DNA of 58,405 nt from Acidimicrobiia bacterium (GTDB taxonomy: Bacteria; Actinomycetota; Acidimicrobiia; Spongiisociales; Spongiisociaceae): contig WTGW01000138.1 of NCBI GenBank assembly GCA_011523395.1, positions 1 to 58,405 of the forward strand, read 5' to 3'. The translations under genes and the position numbers were made by a program. Shown one piece after another: positions 8,848-20,929 of the stretch. Every line of letters begins with the position of its first letter. Position 1 is the stretch's first letter. Below the pieces are notes generated by a model. It was not told the DNA's origin, ran no database searches, and saw nothing but the letters and a program-made list of their open reading frames with translations.

Positions 8848-11711
8848 CAGGTCTCGATCCGTTCGACGGTCGCTGATCCCCCTGTCTTGGTGACCTCCAG
8901 CCGTACCGGCATGCGGTCGGCGAGCTCCCGGATATGGGTGACGATCCCCACGAAGCGTCCGGTGGTCCCGAGCTCCTCGACTGCGGTGGCGACGGTGTCA
9001 AGGGTATGCGGATCGAGCGTTCCGAAGCCTTCGTCGAGGAAGATCGACTCCATCCTCGGAGCGCCCTCGGCGGCCAGTTCCGCGGTGGCGTCGGCCACAG
9101 CGAGAGCAAGCGACAGCGACGCCAGGAACGTCTCGCCGCCCGATAGGGTCCGGGCACTCCGTACCTCGTCGGCGTTGGTGTGATCTCGCACCGCGAAGTC
9201 GTTCTTGTGGACCGTGAGCGAGTACTGGCCGTCCGACAGCTCGAACAGCCGTCCGGTGGCCCGATCGACCAGTTGATCGAGCGCCGCCTCCATCAGCCAG
9301 CGCTCAAAGCCGTCGCTGCGGAGCAGCCGTCCGAGATGGGTGGCCACCGTGGCCCGGTCTCTCTGAACGTCGATGCGTTGCCGCAGTTCCTCGAGCTCGT
9401 CACGTCGCCGGTCGAAGTGATCGAGTTCCGTAGCGGAGGCAGCGCGGCCCTTTGTGAGCAGCTCACCCATATCCTCCACCGATGCGCCCGGATCGACACC
9501 GCCGAGGACTGCGGAACATCGTTCCCTGAGCGAGTGGACGACCGTCGAACGATGGTTCGCCGTCGATGACTTCAGGTCGGTGGCCGCCTTCCGTTCGGCG
9601 GCTGCGGCGCGTACCTGGTCTCGGATCCACCCGGTCAGGACGTCCCAGGCCGCCGCCGGATCGGACGTATCGATGGTGGGGGGGCCGAAGGCGGCGACGC
9701 GGTCGCGGCTCTCATGCAACAGCTTGATGGCCTGGTCGCGGCGGCGGTTCACCTTGTCCAGTTCGGTGGTTGCCCTCTCGTAGGCGGCGTCCGCGTCGTT
9801 GAAGCCGGAGTCTGCTTCGTCCAACTCATCCTTCAGGCGGTTGGCCTCCGCCAGTTGAGCGCCCAGTTCGCGCTCGTCGGGAAGTTCGGCGACAGTGGAG
9901 CGGAGCGACACGAGTTGGGAGCGAAGGAGGTCCTCGGATACGCCCAGCCGGGTGACGCGCCGCTCCGCGACCTGCTCACCATCGAGAGTGTCTGCATAGC
10001 CGGCCGACTCCCGGTGTTGGCTCGCAGCCGCGTCAGCTTCGCGTGTCGCTTCTCCCGCGGAGCGAGCAGCCTCGGTCAGTTCCGCAGACTCTGCCCGTAG
10101 GGTGTCGAGCTGGTCGGATGGCGGGACTGACTCGATCTCGGACTCGCACTCCGCCAGGTTCTTCAGTGCGGATGAAGCGTCCGCGCGCCTCTTGATCAAT
10201 TCTCTATCGGCGTTCTCGAAGGCCTGCTTGGCCTCTAGCCGGGCGGCTTGGGCGGCTTCGTCGTCCGTCTGCGCTCGCCGCACGTGGACGTCGAGGTCAT
10301 GAGTGGGCAGTTCGCGCACCTCCTGCAGGCAGAGAGGGCAGTCCGATCCCACCTCGAGCAGGTCGACATGACCAGCGACACCGGCGTGCCGGCGAAGTGC
10401 CACGAGCCGCGCCGAACTCTCCGAGGCCGCCGTTTCGGCGTCCGCGAGAGCCACTTTCGTCGGCCGGAGCGCCGCCTCGGCAGACCGGGCGGCCTGGGTG
10501 GCCCGGGCGGTCGCCTTCGAGGCGGCCTGATGGCGAGCGCGGGCAGCAGTCCACGCCTCGACCTGGGCAACCGCGACTCCGGCGGCGAGGGCGGCTCGCG
10601 CTCTGTCCTCCGACTCCCTGGCCTGTTCAAGGCGTCGGTCCAGTTCCGCCTGCTTGGCGCGGACCCGATCGGCGGCTGCCTTGGCCGACTCGTGTGTTCG
10701 GGCTGCTCGGTCACGCTGCTCGACGACCGCTTCGTGCTCGCGTGTTCGTAGCGCCAGGTCCGCGTGTTTCTTCAAACCGAGCTGAACGGCGGCGACGTCG
10801 GGACCGTTCTCGAGCGCCTCCCTGGCTGCCCGTCTCTTCGTGGCCAGGTCTCGACGCCGCTCCTCGGTCTGGATTCGGGCCCTGGCCGCCTCGGCGATCT
10901 GATCGGCCAATTCGGCGAGGCCGGCCGGCGCCGAGATCCCTTCCATGCGATGGCGCTGGTCGTAGAGCCGTCCGATTTCGGCATCGAGGTCGCGCAGTTC
11001 GGCGTCGAGGCCGGTGATTGTTTCCCGGTCGGCCTTGAACCGCGAATAGGCCGCGTCGAGTTCCCAGATGCGACTTGTGAGTACGTCACGCCCTTGGTCG
11101 GTGAGTTCTCCCGTCTTCCTTTCGAAATCCGGCTGGAGGGCCTCGACATGGTTGCGAGCCCGGGCCGCTCGCTGCCGTGCAGCCCGGCCTATGCGCCCGT
11201 ACAACTCCATGCCCAGTAGCCGGACGAGGGTTTTTTGACGGTCGCCGGGCTTGTCATGGAGAAAGGTGGCGAACTTTCCCTGCGGGAGCACGACCGTTCG
11301 GTTGAACTGCGCCACATCCAGCCCCAGGATCCCCTCGACCTCTTGAGACATGGAGGTGGCGTCGTCGGCGAGAACGTTGTCGGCCCGTTCCAGGCGGGCC
11401 TCCCTGGTGGTCGCTCCGCCGCCGGTAGTCCGGCGCACGATGCGTACAGCGGTCATGACCTGCCCGTCGAGCTCGAAGTCGAGTGCTACCCGGGCCTCGT
11501 TGCTGGTCTGGTTGATCACCGGCGCTACCAGCCGGTTGTCCTCGTAGCGGGCGACCGTTCCGTAGAGGGCGAAGGTGATGGCGTCGATGATCGTCGACTT
11601 GCCCGATCCGGTCGGCCCTACCAGCGCGACGAGGTCCACATCGGCAAGGTCGATGTCCGTCCGCTCGCGGAACGCCCCGAAGCCCTTCATCGAGATCCGC
11701 AACGGCCTCAT
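8847..11711 (-). CDS. sbcC: SbcC/Rad50-type SMC-like ATPase
   Basis: A 954-residue ABC/SMC-type ATPase. Walker A (GPTGSGKST) is near residue 32. Two long Ala/Glu/Arg-rich coiled coils surround a zinc hook CPLC near residue 457. The ABC signature LSGGETFLASLSLAL and Walker B IFLDEGFGTLD lie near the C-terminus. Together with SbcD it forms the Mre11-Rad50-like complex that tethers and trims DNA ends and hairpins. Its ATG overlaps the sbcD stop by 4 nt. Length is normal for actinobacterial SbcC (about 950-1050). Confidence 0.95.
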   Translation of the reverse strand: MRPLRISMKGFGAFRERTDIDLADVDLVALVGPTGSGKSTIIDAITFALYGTVARYEDNRLVAPVINQTSNEARVALDFELDGQVMTAVRIVRRTTGGGATTREARLERADNVLADDATSMSQEVEGILGLDVAQFNRTVVLPQGKFATFLHDKPGDRQKTLVRLLGMELYGRIGRAARQRAARARNHVEALQPDFERKTGELTDQGRDVLTSRIWELDAAYSRFKADRETITGLDAELRDLDAEIGRLYDQRHRMEGISAPAGLAELADQIAEAARARIQTEERRRDLATKRRAAREALENGPDVAAVQLGLKKHADLALRTREHEAVVEQRDRAARTHESAKAAADRVRAKQAELDRRLEQARESEDRARAALAAGVAVAQVEAWTAARARHQAASKATARATQAARSAEAALRPTKVALADAETAASESSARLVALRRHAGVAGHVDLLEVGSDCPLCLQEVRELPTHDLDVHVRRAQTDDEAAQAARLEAKQAFENADRELIKRRADASSALKNLAECESEIESVPPSDQLDTLRAESAELTEAARSAGEATREADAAASQHRESAGYADTLDGEQVAERRVTRLGVSEDLLRSQLVSLRSTVAELPDERELGAQLAEANRLKDELDEADSGFNDADAAYERATTELDKVNRRRDQAIKLLHESRDRVAAFGPPTIDTSDPAAAWDVLTGWIRDQVRAAAAERKAATDLKSSTANHRSTVVHSLRERCSAVLGGVDPGASVEDMGELLTKGRAASATELDHFDRRRDELEELRQRIDVQRDRATVATHLGRLLRSDGFERWLMEAALDQLVDRATGRLFELSDGQYSLTVHKNDFAVRDHTNADEVRSARTLSGGETFLASLSLALAVADATAELAAEGAPRMESIFLDEGFGTLDPHTLDTVATAVEELGTTGRFVGIVTHIRELADRMPVRLEVTKTGGSATVERIET

Positions 11712-12865
11712 GGGCCCAGCCCAGCAGGTGCGTCGCTCTGCTCATCGAGCAGTTGCCCGAAGAGATCGCGGATCCGGCGGTCCTCGATGTTCTCGTGATC
11801 GAGGTATTCGCCGAAGAGTTCCTGCGGCGACCGGCTGCGATGATCGAGCTTCCGCTTGGGAGTTTCCGAAGCAGGTGCCTCAACCCGCACGTCCACCACG
11901 CCCGGGCCGAGGAGTTCTCGCACTGTCTGCGCCAGCCCGGCCCTGCCGGGGCCCTGGACGACCACCTTCAGCCAGGCGTCATCGTCCACGCTCACCGAAC
12001 TCAGTTCCTCCAGGGTTCCCGTCAGCGTCCGCAGTTGGCGGCCGGCCGTGAGGCGCACCGTTTCGACATCGGCAGGTGTGCCCGGCTCGAGGGCGGCCAC
12101 GTTCACCTGCTTGACCTGCTCGGCCTCGCCGAAGTCCAGCTGCAGCGGCGAACCGCAGTAGTGGAGCGGGTGTCTGACGGTCTGCGGACGGTGGAGGTGC
12201 CCGAGCGCGCCGTACCCGATCGTGACGGGGAAGGACTGTGCCGTGATGGCGTACTCCTCGACCAGGTGGGCCGGACGTTCACCACCTCCGGCCTGGGCGC
12301 CTAGCACGAAGGCGTGGGTCGTGAACAGGTTCACGGTGTCGGCCCGGAAGGGCTCGCACAGCCGCTCGATCAGCAGGCGCAGGCGATCGCTGTACTCCTG
12401 GGCGTTCTCGAAGGCTTCGCTGGCCATGAGGTGCTTGGCTCGCACGATGCCGCGCTTGGACACGAACGGCAGCATCGCCAGCCTCACCTCAGCGCCATCA
12501 CGGGCGCGCAATTCGATGACGCCGCCGTCGTCGGGCCGGGTCGGCTCGGCAACCACGTGTACCTGTCCGAGCTGCAGCAGGGGAGCGACCGCCCGGAGCC
12601 GGCGGGGGTTGTCGTGGTTGCCGGCAATCACGGCCACGTCGGCCCCGGTGTCCGCCAGGTCTAGGAGGGCGCGGTAGACGATGCTCTCCGCCTCGGCGGA
12701 CGGAGCGGCCGAGTCGAAGAGGTCTCCGGCCACGATGACCAGATCGACCTCCTCGCGAGCCGCGACCTGCGCGATCTCGGCCAGGACGGCGGTGTGCTCA
12801 TCCGCCCGCGATGCTCCCCGGATGGTCTTTCCTACGTGCCAGTCCGAAGTGTGGAGGAGTTTCAA
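11708..12865 (-). CDS. sbcD: SbcD/Mre11-type exonuclease
   Basis: A 385-residue calcineurin-like phosphoesterase with all Mre11 nuclease motifs in order: HTSDWHVGK, VIVAGDLFDS, AVIAGNHDNPRR, TTHAFVLGA and GYGALGHLHRPQ. These bind two Mn2+ ions and cut DNA ends. The C-terminal cap and SbcC-binding region follow. It lies 10 bp after herA and overlaps sbcC by 4 nt, so the four genes are almost certainly one transcript. It acts as the nuclease of the SbcCD complex. Confidence 0.95.
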   Translation of the reverse strand: MKLLHTSDWHVGKTIRGASRADEHTAVLAEIAQVAAREEVDLVIVAGDLFDSAAPSAEAESIVYRALLDLADTGADVAVIAGNHDNPRRLRAVAPLLQLGQVHVVAEPTRPDDGGVIELRARDGAEVRLAMLPFVSKRGIVRAKHLMASEAFENAQEYSDRLRLLIERLCEPFRADTVNLFTTHAFVLGAQAGGGERPAHLVEEYAITAQSFPVTIGYGALGHLHRPQTVRHPLHYCGSPLQLDFGEAEQVKQVNVAALEPGTPADVETVRLTAGRQLRTLTGTLEELSSVSVDDDAWLKVVVQGPGRAGLAQTVRELLGPGVVDVRVEAPASETPKRKLDHRSRSPQELFGEYLDHENIEDRRIRDLFGQLLDEQSDAPAGLGP

Positions 12866-12875
12866 GGCCCGGGGC

Positions 12876-14579
<1,704 letters not shown>

Positions 14580-14708
14580 CAGCCGATTATGACATGAGGC
14601 TGTGACAGGCCTGAGGTGGGGGTCAACGGTCGGGGATCGTCCCGCCCGCTGCCGCCAATCCGTGAACGCCGTTTGCTTGAATACCTGACATCACGTGAGG
14701 AGGATGCC

Positions 14709-15656
14709 CTGAACAGAACTTCGCCCCGACGACCACTAGGCGGCTCCGAGCTGGAGGTGTACCCGCTGGCACTGGGGACGAACACCTTCGGCTGGACGGC
14801 CGACGAGGCCACCTCGTGCGCGGTCCTGGACGCCTACGCCGCTGCCGGCGGCAACTTTCTCGACACCGCGGACTCGTACTCGGCCTGGGCGCCGGGAAAT
14901 GTGGGAGGCGAGTCCGAGACCATCATCGGCCGGTGGATGAAGAATCGGGGCAACCGCGATGACATGGTGATCGCCACCAAGGTCAGCCACCATCCCGACT
15001 ACAAGGGTCTGGCCTCCGCCACGATCAGGGCCGCCCTCGAAGCCTCGTTCAGGCGTCTGGGCACGGATGTCATCGACCTCTACTACACCCACTACGACGA
15101 CCCCGACACACCCCTTGAGGAGACCATCGGAACCCTGTCGGAACTGGTGGATGAGGGCAAGGTGCGCTACCTGGGCCTCTCCAACTACTCGGCGGAGCGT
15201 CTCGAGGAATGGGTGCGCGTCACGGAGGCCGGCGACTTCCACCGTCCCATCGCCCTGCAGCAGATGTACAGCTTGGTCGAGAGGGGCGTCGAGCAGACGA
15301 CCCTTCCTATCGCCCGGCGAGAGGGATGGGCCTTCCTGCCCTACTACGTGCTGGCGGTCGGTTTCCTGACCGGCAAGTACTCGTCGGGGCAGCAGGTCGA
15401 CAGCCCTCGGGCCGGCACCGCCTCCGCCTACCTGAACGACCACGGAAGGCGCATCCTCGCCGTGATGGAGGAAGTATCCAGGTCTCACGGGGTCAGGCTT
15501 GCTTCCGTCGCGCTGGCATGGGTGGCTGCCCAGCCGGGGGTCGGGGCAGCGCTGGCGGGTGTCCGCAGCACCGAGCAGTTGGAACCGCTGATCGAGTTCA
15601 CGACGATGACGCTCACCGAGGACGAGTTGGCCGCGCTGGACGAGGTCTCCCGATAG
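14709..15656 (+). CDS. Aldo/keto reductase
   Basis: About 315 residues of the aldo/keto reductase (TIM-barrel) superfamily: LALGTNTFGW, the catalytic-Asp region GGNFLDTADSYS, IATKVSHHPD (Lys), DVIDLYYTHYDDPDTPLEETI (His) and the NADPH-binding end. It reduces an unknown carbonyl with NADPH. The start is odd: AGGAGG at 14698-14703 is followed 5 nt later by an in-frame CTG at 14709, while the nearby ATG (14704) is out of frame and stops at once. The alternative is a GTG at 14616 with a non-conserved leader. It stands between the divergent herA and the purine operon. Confidence 0.85.
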   Translation: MNRTSPRRPLGGSELEVYPLALGTNTFGWTADEATSCAVLDAYAAAGGNFLDTADSYSAWAPGNVGGESETIIGRWMKNRGNRDDMVIATKVSHHPDYKGLASATIRAALEASFRRLGTDVIDLYYTHYDDPDTPLEETIGTLSELVDEGKVRYLGLSNYSAERLEEWVRVTEAGDFHRPIALQQMYSLVERGVEQTTLPIARREGWAFLPYYVLAVGFLTGKYSSGQQVDSPRAGTASAYLNDHGRRILAVMEEVSRSHGVRLASVALAWVAAQPGVGAALAGVRSTEQLEPLIEFTTMTLTEDELAALDEVSR

Positions 15657-15736
15657 CCGTAAGCAGGACGGCCGTTTGAGGTTGGTCCGAGTTGCCGACC
15701 AACCACCCGGGCAAGCGGTCAGGGGGTGACAGCGGC

Positions 15737-18589
15737 GTGCCGGTACGCATCCAGGTGACATCCTCTGACGACCCGAGAGCGGGCCGGATCGTGGAGGGAG
15801 CCCGCCACCTGGGCGTATCCGGCCTGGTGGCCTGCCGGGTCAGCCGGGTCCACTACCTGCAGGGAGACCTGTCCGCGGACGACATCGACCGGCTCTGCCG
15901 CGAGGTACTGGCCGACCCGGTGGTGGACCAACTGGTGGTGGGTCCCCCGGAGACCACGCCCCATCCGGCGGTGGAGGTGGCGCCGCGTCCGGGCGTCACC
16001 GATACCGAGGCGCGGGAGCTCGAGCGGGCCGCGGCCGCCCTGGGACTGCCCCCGGTACGGGCTTCGACCGCCCGCAGGTACGAGCTGATCGGCGACCTCG
16101 ACGGGGCCGCTGTCTCGGCCGTGAGCAGGCGTTTGCTCGCCAACGACACGGTCGAGCAGTTTTCGCTCGATTCGATACCCCCCTCCTTCGACACTCCGGC
16201 CACGGCGGGCGCCCGCGTCGAATCCGTCGGGCTGTCCGGCCTGGCGGAGGCGGATCTCATGAGTCTCAGCCGGGAACGCCTCCTCTCGCTGGATCTGGCC
16301 GAGATGCGGGCCATCCAGGAACACTTCGGGCGTGAGGGAAGGGATCCGACCGATGCCGAGCTCGAGACGTTGGCCCAGACCTGGTCGGAGCACTGCATGC
16401 ACAAGACGTTCCGGGCCCGTGTCCGCCTGGAGCACATCGGGGCGGACGGCTCCGTCACCGTCGCTCACTACGACGGCCTGCTGGCGGCGCTACGGACGGT
16501 CACCGAGGAGCTCGATCCACCGTGGCTCCGTTCGGCCTTCGACGACAACGCCGGCATCGTTGCCTTCGACGATGACTTCGACCTCGCCTTCAAGGTCGAG
16601 ACCCACAACCATCCATCGGCGTTGGAACCATTCGGGGGTGCCAACACGGGTATCGGCGGGGTGGTTCGAGACGTGATGGGAGTGTCGGCGCGGCCCATCG
16701 CCTGCACCGACGTCCTCTGCTTCGGGCCTCCCGATCTGGCAGACCGGGACCTGCCGCCCGGTGTCCTCCATCCCCGGAGGGTTCGCGACGGAGTGGTGGC
16801 CGGAATAGGCGACTACGGCAACAAGCTGGGCCTTCCCACCGTCAACGGCGCGGTGCTCTACGACGAGGGATACATCGCCAATCCGCTCGTCTACTGCGGG
16901 GCGCTGGGCCTGCTGCCGTCCGGATCGCATCCCACCGATCCGGGAGTCGGTGACCGGATCATCGCCATCGGGGGCCGGACCGGTCGGGACGGCATCCACG
17001 GCGCCACGTTCTCCTCCGCCGGGATGGACGAGGCGACCGCCGAGCAGGCCGGGACGGTGGTGCAGATCGGCGATCCGATCACCGAGAAGGGCTGCATCGA
17101 GGTGGTCGAGGAGGCTCGAGACCTGCGCCTGTATCACGCCATCACCGACTGCGGCGCGGGCGGGTTCTCGTCGGCGGTGGGCGAGATGGGCGAGCACCTC
17201 GGCGCGGAAGTGGACCTGGCGGGAGCACCCTTGAAGTACGAGGGCCTGGAACCGTGGGAGATCTGGCTGTCCGAGGCCCAGGAGCGCATGGTCATGGCGG
17301 TACCGCCCGGCGATGTCGAGACCCTCCGCCGCCTGTGCGACCGTCACGACGTGGAGATGACCGACCTCGGGTCGTTCACCGGTACCGGACGCCTGGTGGT
17401 GCGTCACGGCGAGACGCCGGTGGTCGATCTCCCCATGGACTTCCTCCACGGGGGTGTCCCGCGACGGGAGATGGTCGGGCGATGGGCCGACCCGGCACCG
17501 GCGCCCGGGCGCGTACCCGATGCCGACCCGGCCCGGCTCGTTCTCGACCTCCTGTCCCATCCGACCGTCGCCTCGAAGGAGGCCATCGTCCGTACCTACG
17601 ACCATGAGGTCCGGGGAGGAACCGTGGGCCGGCCGTTCGTCGGCGTCCGGGCCGACGGGCCGGGGGACGGTGCGGTGCTCAAACCCCTGGGCACCTGGGG
17701 CCATGACATGGCCGTGGCGCTGGCGGTGGGCATCAACCCGCGCATCGGGCGGCTCGATCCGTGGGCCATGGCATTGCACGCCATCGACGAGGCGGTACGC
17801 AACCTCGTGGCGGTGGGGGCCGATCCGGGACGGGTCGCCCTGCTCGACAACTTCTGCTGGGGCGACCCCACCAAGCCGGACCGGCTCGGATCGCTGGTGA
17901 GGGCGGTGGAGGGCTGCCTGGAGGGGGCGCGCCGCTACCGCATGCCCTTCATCTCCGGCAAGGACAGTTTGTTCAACGAGTTCGCCGGGGAGGCGATCCC
18001 CGGCACGCTGCTCATCTCGGCCCTGGGACTGGTTCCCGACCTGCACTGGACGATCGGCAGCGCCCTCACCCGCACCGGTCACGATCTCTGGCTGGTGGGG
18101 GAGCCCTCGGAGCGGCTCGGGGGCTCGCTCGTGGATGACCTGCTGGGCATCGGCGACCGGTTGGTCCCGCCCGCGGTGGAGGATCCCCTGCGGCGCTACC
18201 TGGCGGTGCACCGGCTGATCGCCGAGGGAAGCGTCACCGCCGCCCACGATGTGAGCGACGGAGGTGTCGCGGCGGCGGTGGCCGAGATGGCAGTCGGTGG
18301 AAGGCTCGGGGTCGATGTGACCGTCCCGGCTCCAGGAGAGAGTGTCGTGGTCGCGCTCACCAACGAGGCGCCTGGACGGTTGCTGCTGGAGTCGCCCCGG
18401 GCGCGGCGCGACCGCATAGCGACCCGGCTGGGTTCGCTCGGACGCCGCATCGGTGGGGTGACCGCAGCGCCCTACATCCGTATACGTGTGGCTGGGCCGG
18501 TGGCCGGCCTCGAGCCGGTTACGATCGAACTCGATGCGGCGGTGCGAGCCTTCACCGGACGAGGAAGATCCCCGGACGGACGCCCTTGA
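15737..18589 (+). CDS. purL: Phosphoribosylformylglycinamidine synthase, PurL with fused PurS-like repeats
   Basis: A 950-residue ATP-dependent synthetase for the FGAR-to-FGAM step of purine synthesis. The catalytic part starts near residue 180 with [14 protein letters not shown], then [24 protein letters not shown] and two AIR-synthase-like halves. Residues 1 to about 150 are two successive PurS-like units (the second [25 protein letters not shown]), so the small PurS subunit appears fused and duplicated as in the N-terminus of large-type PurL. The glutaminase (PurQ) stays separate. GTG at 15737 has an AGGGGGT Shine-Dalgarno and is preferred to an earlier TTG. First gene of the purine operon. 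Confidence 0.93.
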   Translation: MPVRIQVTSSDDPRAGRIVEGARHLGVSGLVACRVSRVHYLQGDLSADDIDRLCREVLADPVVDQLVVGPPETTPHPAVEVAPRPGVTDTEARELERAAAALGLPPVRASTARRYELIGDLDGAAVSAVSRRLLANDTVEQFSLDSIPPSFDTPATAGARVESVGLSGLAEADLMSLSRERLLSLDLAEMRAIQEHFGREGRDPTDAELETLAQTWSEHCMHKTFRARVRLEHIGADGSVTVAHYDGLLAALRTVTEELDPPWLRSAFDDNAGIVAFDDDFDLAFKVETHNHPSALEPFGGANTGIGGVVRDVMGVSARPIACTDVLCFGPPDLADRDLPPGVLHPRRVRDGVVAGIGDYGNKLGLPTVNGAVLYDEGYIANPLVYCGALGLLPSGSHPTDPGVGDRIIAIGGRTGRDGIHGATFSSAGMDEATAEQAGTVVQIGDPITEKGCIEVVEEARDLRLYHAITDCGAGGFSSAVGEMGEHLGAEVDLAGAPLKYEGLEPWEIWLSEAQERMVMAVPPGDVETLRRLCDRHDVEMTDLGSFTGTGRLVVRHGETPVVDLPMDFLHGGVPRREMVGRWADPAPAPGRVPDADPARLVLDLLSHPTVASKEAIVRTYDHEVRGGTVGRPFVGVRADGPGDGAVLKPLGTWGHDMAVALAVGINPRIGRLDPWAMALHAIDEAVRNLVAVGADPGRVALLDNFCWGDPTKPDRLGSLVRAVEGCLEGARRYRMPFISGKDSLFNEFAGEAIPGTLLISALGLVPDLHWTIGSALTRTGHDLWLVGEPSERLGGSLVDDLLGIGDRLVPPAVEDPLRRYLAVHRLIAEGSVTAAHDVSDGGVAAAVAEMAVGGRLGVDVTVPAPGESVVVALTNEAPGRLLLESPRARRDRIATRLGSLGRRIGGVTAAPYIRIRVAGPVAGLEPVTIELDAAVRAFTGRGRSPDGRP

Positions 18590-19409
18590 GGAAGGAACCT
18601 GTGAGAACAGCCCGAAGGAGGATGCCGTAGCCGCGCCGCCGATCCTCATCCTGCACTCCCCCGGGACCAATCGCGATGCGGAGGCCGCGCTGGCTGTGAA
18701 GCTGGCCGGAGGAGACCCGAGCATCGTCTCCATGAACGACCTCCGTGGGGGAGCGGTGTCGATGTCCGGCTTCGCCGCCCTGCTGCTTCCCGGCGGGTTC
18801 TCCTACGGCGACGCTCTGGGCGCGGGAACCCGCCTGGCTCTCGAGCTCCGGACGTGGCTGTACGAGGAACTGGCCGGGGCTGTACGGTCGGGGCGGCCCG
18901 TCCTGGGGATCTGCAACGGCTTCCAGGCGCTGCTCAAGTCCGGCCTACTCGGGGAACCGCGAGCGCCGAGGCGGGTGACGCTCACCGACAACGCCAACGG
19001 GCGCTTCGAATGTCGCTGGGTGAACCTGCGCGTCGAGCCCGGTTGCCGGTCCGGATGGCTGAGCGCCATCGAGGGCACCCTGATCCGGTGCCCGGTGGCG
19101 CACGGCGAGGGCCGGGTGGCCGTGACCGACCCCGAGGTCGCCAGGACCCTGGAGGACAGCGGGCTGGTCGCCTTCCGCTACCTGTCGGGTGACAGCCACG
19201 CGGGAGGGGAGCGGGTGGCGGGTGGGCAGTACCCGGCCAACCCCAACGGCTCGGTGGCCGACATCGCCGGCCTGTGCGACCCGACCGGGACGGCGGTCGG
19301 GCTGATGCCGCATCCGGAGGATCACGTGGCCGACTGGCAAAGGCCGGGCGGGCCGCCCGGGGGCCAGGGCCTGGCCCTCTTCGAGGCGTTCGTCGATGCC
19401 GCGCGGTAA
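18534..19409 (+). CDS. purQ: FGAM synthase glutaminase subunit, uncertain start
   Basis: A class-I glutamine amidotransferase delivering ammonia to PurL. Homology starts at about position 18630 ([18 protein letters not shown]) and continues through [15 protein letters not shown], the nucleophile elbow [10 protein letters not shown] and the His/Glu end [10 protein letters not shown]. No ATG, GTG or TTG lies in frame where translation should begin. The nearest is the ATG at 18534, inside purL, without Shine-Dalgarno. A well-formed site (AGGAAGG, then GTG at 18601) starts a nine-codon peptide in another frame that itself contains AAGGAGG. Either initiation is non-canonical, a frameshift occurs, or the assembly has an indel. 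Confidence 0.9.
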   Translation: MRRCEPSPDEEDPRTDALEEGTCENSPKEDAVAAPPILILHSPGTNRDAEAALAVKLAGGDPSIVSMNDLRGGAVSMSGFAALLLPGGFSYGDALGAGTRLALELRTWLYEELAGAVRSGRPVLGICNGFQALLKSGLLGEPRAPRRVTLTDNANGRFECRWVNLRVEPGCRSGWLSAIEGTLIRCPVAHGEGRVAVTDPEVARTLEDSGLVAFRYLSGDSHAGGERVAGGQYPANPNGSVADIAGLCDPTGTAVGLMPHPEDHVADWQRPGGPPGGQGLALFEAFVDAAR

Positions 19410-20388
19410 GCGGTCCGGCGTCGACCTCGGCCCGGCGATGGCCCGGCCGTTCACCGGGATCGACCCCGCCTCCGTGGACGACCTCGGCCCGGTGGTGCGG
19501 GGCAAGGTGCGCGACGTGGTGGATCTGGGTGAGCGCCTGGCGCTGATCGCCACCGACCGCCTGTCCGCTTTCGACCGGGTGCTGGGAACGGTCCCGTACC
19601 GCGGCCAGGTCCTCAACCAGCTGTCGGCCTGGTGGTTCGAGCAGATCGCCGATCTGGTCCCCACCCACATGGTGGCGACGCCGGACCCCAACGTGATGAT
19701 CGCCCGCAAGTGCCGGACCCTGCCGGTGGAGGTGGTGGTCCGGAGCCGGCTCACCGGCAGCACCGGCACCTCGCTCTGGACCATGTACGCGGCCGGCGCC
19801 CGCCACGCCTACGGCATCCGCCTCCCGGACGGGCTGCGGAAGAACGACCCGCTGCCCCGGCCGGTCATCACGCCCACCACCAAGGGGGCGGCGGGGGCCC
19901 ACGACCGGCCGATCACCGAGCGCGACATCGTGGAGGATGGCCTGGTGGAGACCGGGATCTGGGAGGAGGTGCGGAGCGTGGCGCTGGCCGTGTTCGAGCG
20001 GGGCCGGCAGGCGGCCGAGCAAGCCGGGCTGGCGCTGGTCGACACCAAGTACGAGTTCGGGCTCGACCCGGACGGACGCGTGGTCATCATCGACGAGGTA
20101 CACACGCCCGACTCGTCGCGCTTCTGGAGGAGCGCCACCGTCGAGGAACGCCGCGCCGCCGGCGCCGAGCCCGAGAACCTGGACAAGGAACTGGTGCGCC
20201 TCGACTATGCCGCGCAGGGCTTCACCGGTGACGGTGACCCCCCACCGCTCGGCGCCGATCTCGCCGTCAGGGCGGCCCGGGCGTATCTGGAAGTGTTCGA
20301 GGCCCTCACCCGCCGGCCGTTCGCGCCGGCCCACTACCCGGCAGCAAAGCGAGCCGTCGCCGCGCTGCGCGCCTACCATCATGCCTGA
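19396..20388 (+). CDS. purC: SAICAR synthetase
   Basis: A 330-residue phosphoribosylaminoimidazole-succinocarboxamide synthase, joining aspartate to CAIR with ATP. Typical motifs are RGKVRDVVDLGERLALIATDRLSAFD, EVVVRSRLTGS, TPTTKG, DTKYEFGLDPDGRVVIIDEVHTPDSSRFW and the DKELVRLD end. The ATG at 19396 overlaps purQ by 14 nt; an internal ATG at 19438 is an alternative. It sits in the operon order purQ-purC-purE. Confidence 0.95.
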   Translation: MPRGKRSGVDLGPAMARPFTGIDPASVDDLGPVVRGKVRDVVDLGERLALIATDRLSAFDRVLGTVPYRGQVLNQLSAWWFEQIADLVPTHMVATPDPNVMIARKCRTLPVEVVVRSRLTGSTGTSLWTMYAAGARHAYGIRLPDGLRKNDPLPRPVITPTTKGAAGAHDRPITERDIVEDGLVETGIWEEVRSVALAVFERGRQAAEQAGLALVDTKYEFGLDPDGRVVIIDEVHTPDSSRFWRSATVEERRAAGAEPENLDKELVRLDYAAQGFTGDGDPPPLGADLAVRAARAYLEVFEALTRRPFAPAHYPAAKRAVAALRAYHHA

Positions 20389-20437
20389 CCGCACTCCCTG
20401 ACGGCCGCGCCGCGAGCGAGAGGGGAGGGGCGACAGC

Positions 20438-20929
20438 GTGACCGATCGACCACTCGTCGGGGTCATCATGGGCAGCGAGTCCGACTGGCCCACCATGCGC
20501 CGCTCCGCCGAGGTGCTCGAGAACTTCGGCATTCCGCACGAGTGCCGGGTCGTCTCGGCGCACCGCACCCCCGACCTGATGGTGAGCTATGCCGAATCGG
20601 CCTCCGGGCGGGGGCTCCAGGCCATCATCGCCGGTGCGGGCGGCGCCGCCCACCTCCCGGGGATGGTGGCCGGGCACACCATCGTCCCGGTCATCGGCGT
20701 ACCGATCATGAGCAGGGCCCTCAAGGGTATGGACTCGCTCCTGTCGATCGTCCAGATGCCCGCCGGCGTTCCGGTGGCCACCATGGCGATCGGGGAGGCG
20801 GGGGCGACCAACGCCGGTCTCTACGCAGTGGCCATGTTGGCCCGCAACGATCCGCAACTGGCGGAGCGGCTCACCGCCTACCGCGCCGGGCGAGCCGCGG
20901 AGGTGACCGCCATAGAGCTCGAGTTGTGA
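20438..20929 (+). CDS. purE: N5-carboxyaminoimidazole ribonucleotide mutase
   Basis: A 163-residue class-I PurE from a GTG start behind a GGGGAGGGG ribosome-binding region. The signatures [22 protein letters not shown] and [13 protein letters not shown] are all present. It converts N5-CAIR from PurK to CAIR as a cytoplasmic octamer. Its TGA stop shares the A with the purK ATG (TGATG), so the two are translationally coupled. Confidence 0.96.
   Translation: MTDRPLVGVIMGSESDWPTMRRSAEVLENFGIPHECRVVSAHRTPDLMVSYAESASGRGLQAIIAGAGGAAHLPGMVAGHTIVPVIGVPIMSRALKGMDSLLSIVQMPAGVPVATMAIGEAGATNAGLYAVAMLARNDPQLAERLTAYRAGRAAEVTAIELEL

Noticed and set aside
16490-18733. Very long open frame antisense to purL (about 747 codons), and similar ones antisense to purF/purD and the UMF1-type transporter
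   Set aside because: Their composition is the mirror of codon bias in the confident sense genes, with no recognisable domains or starts.
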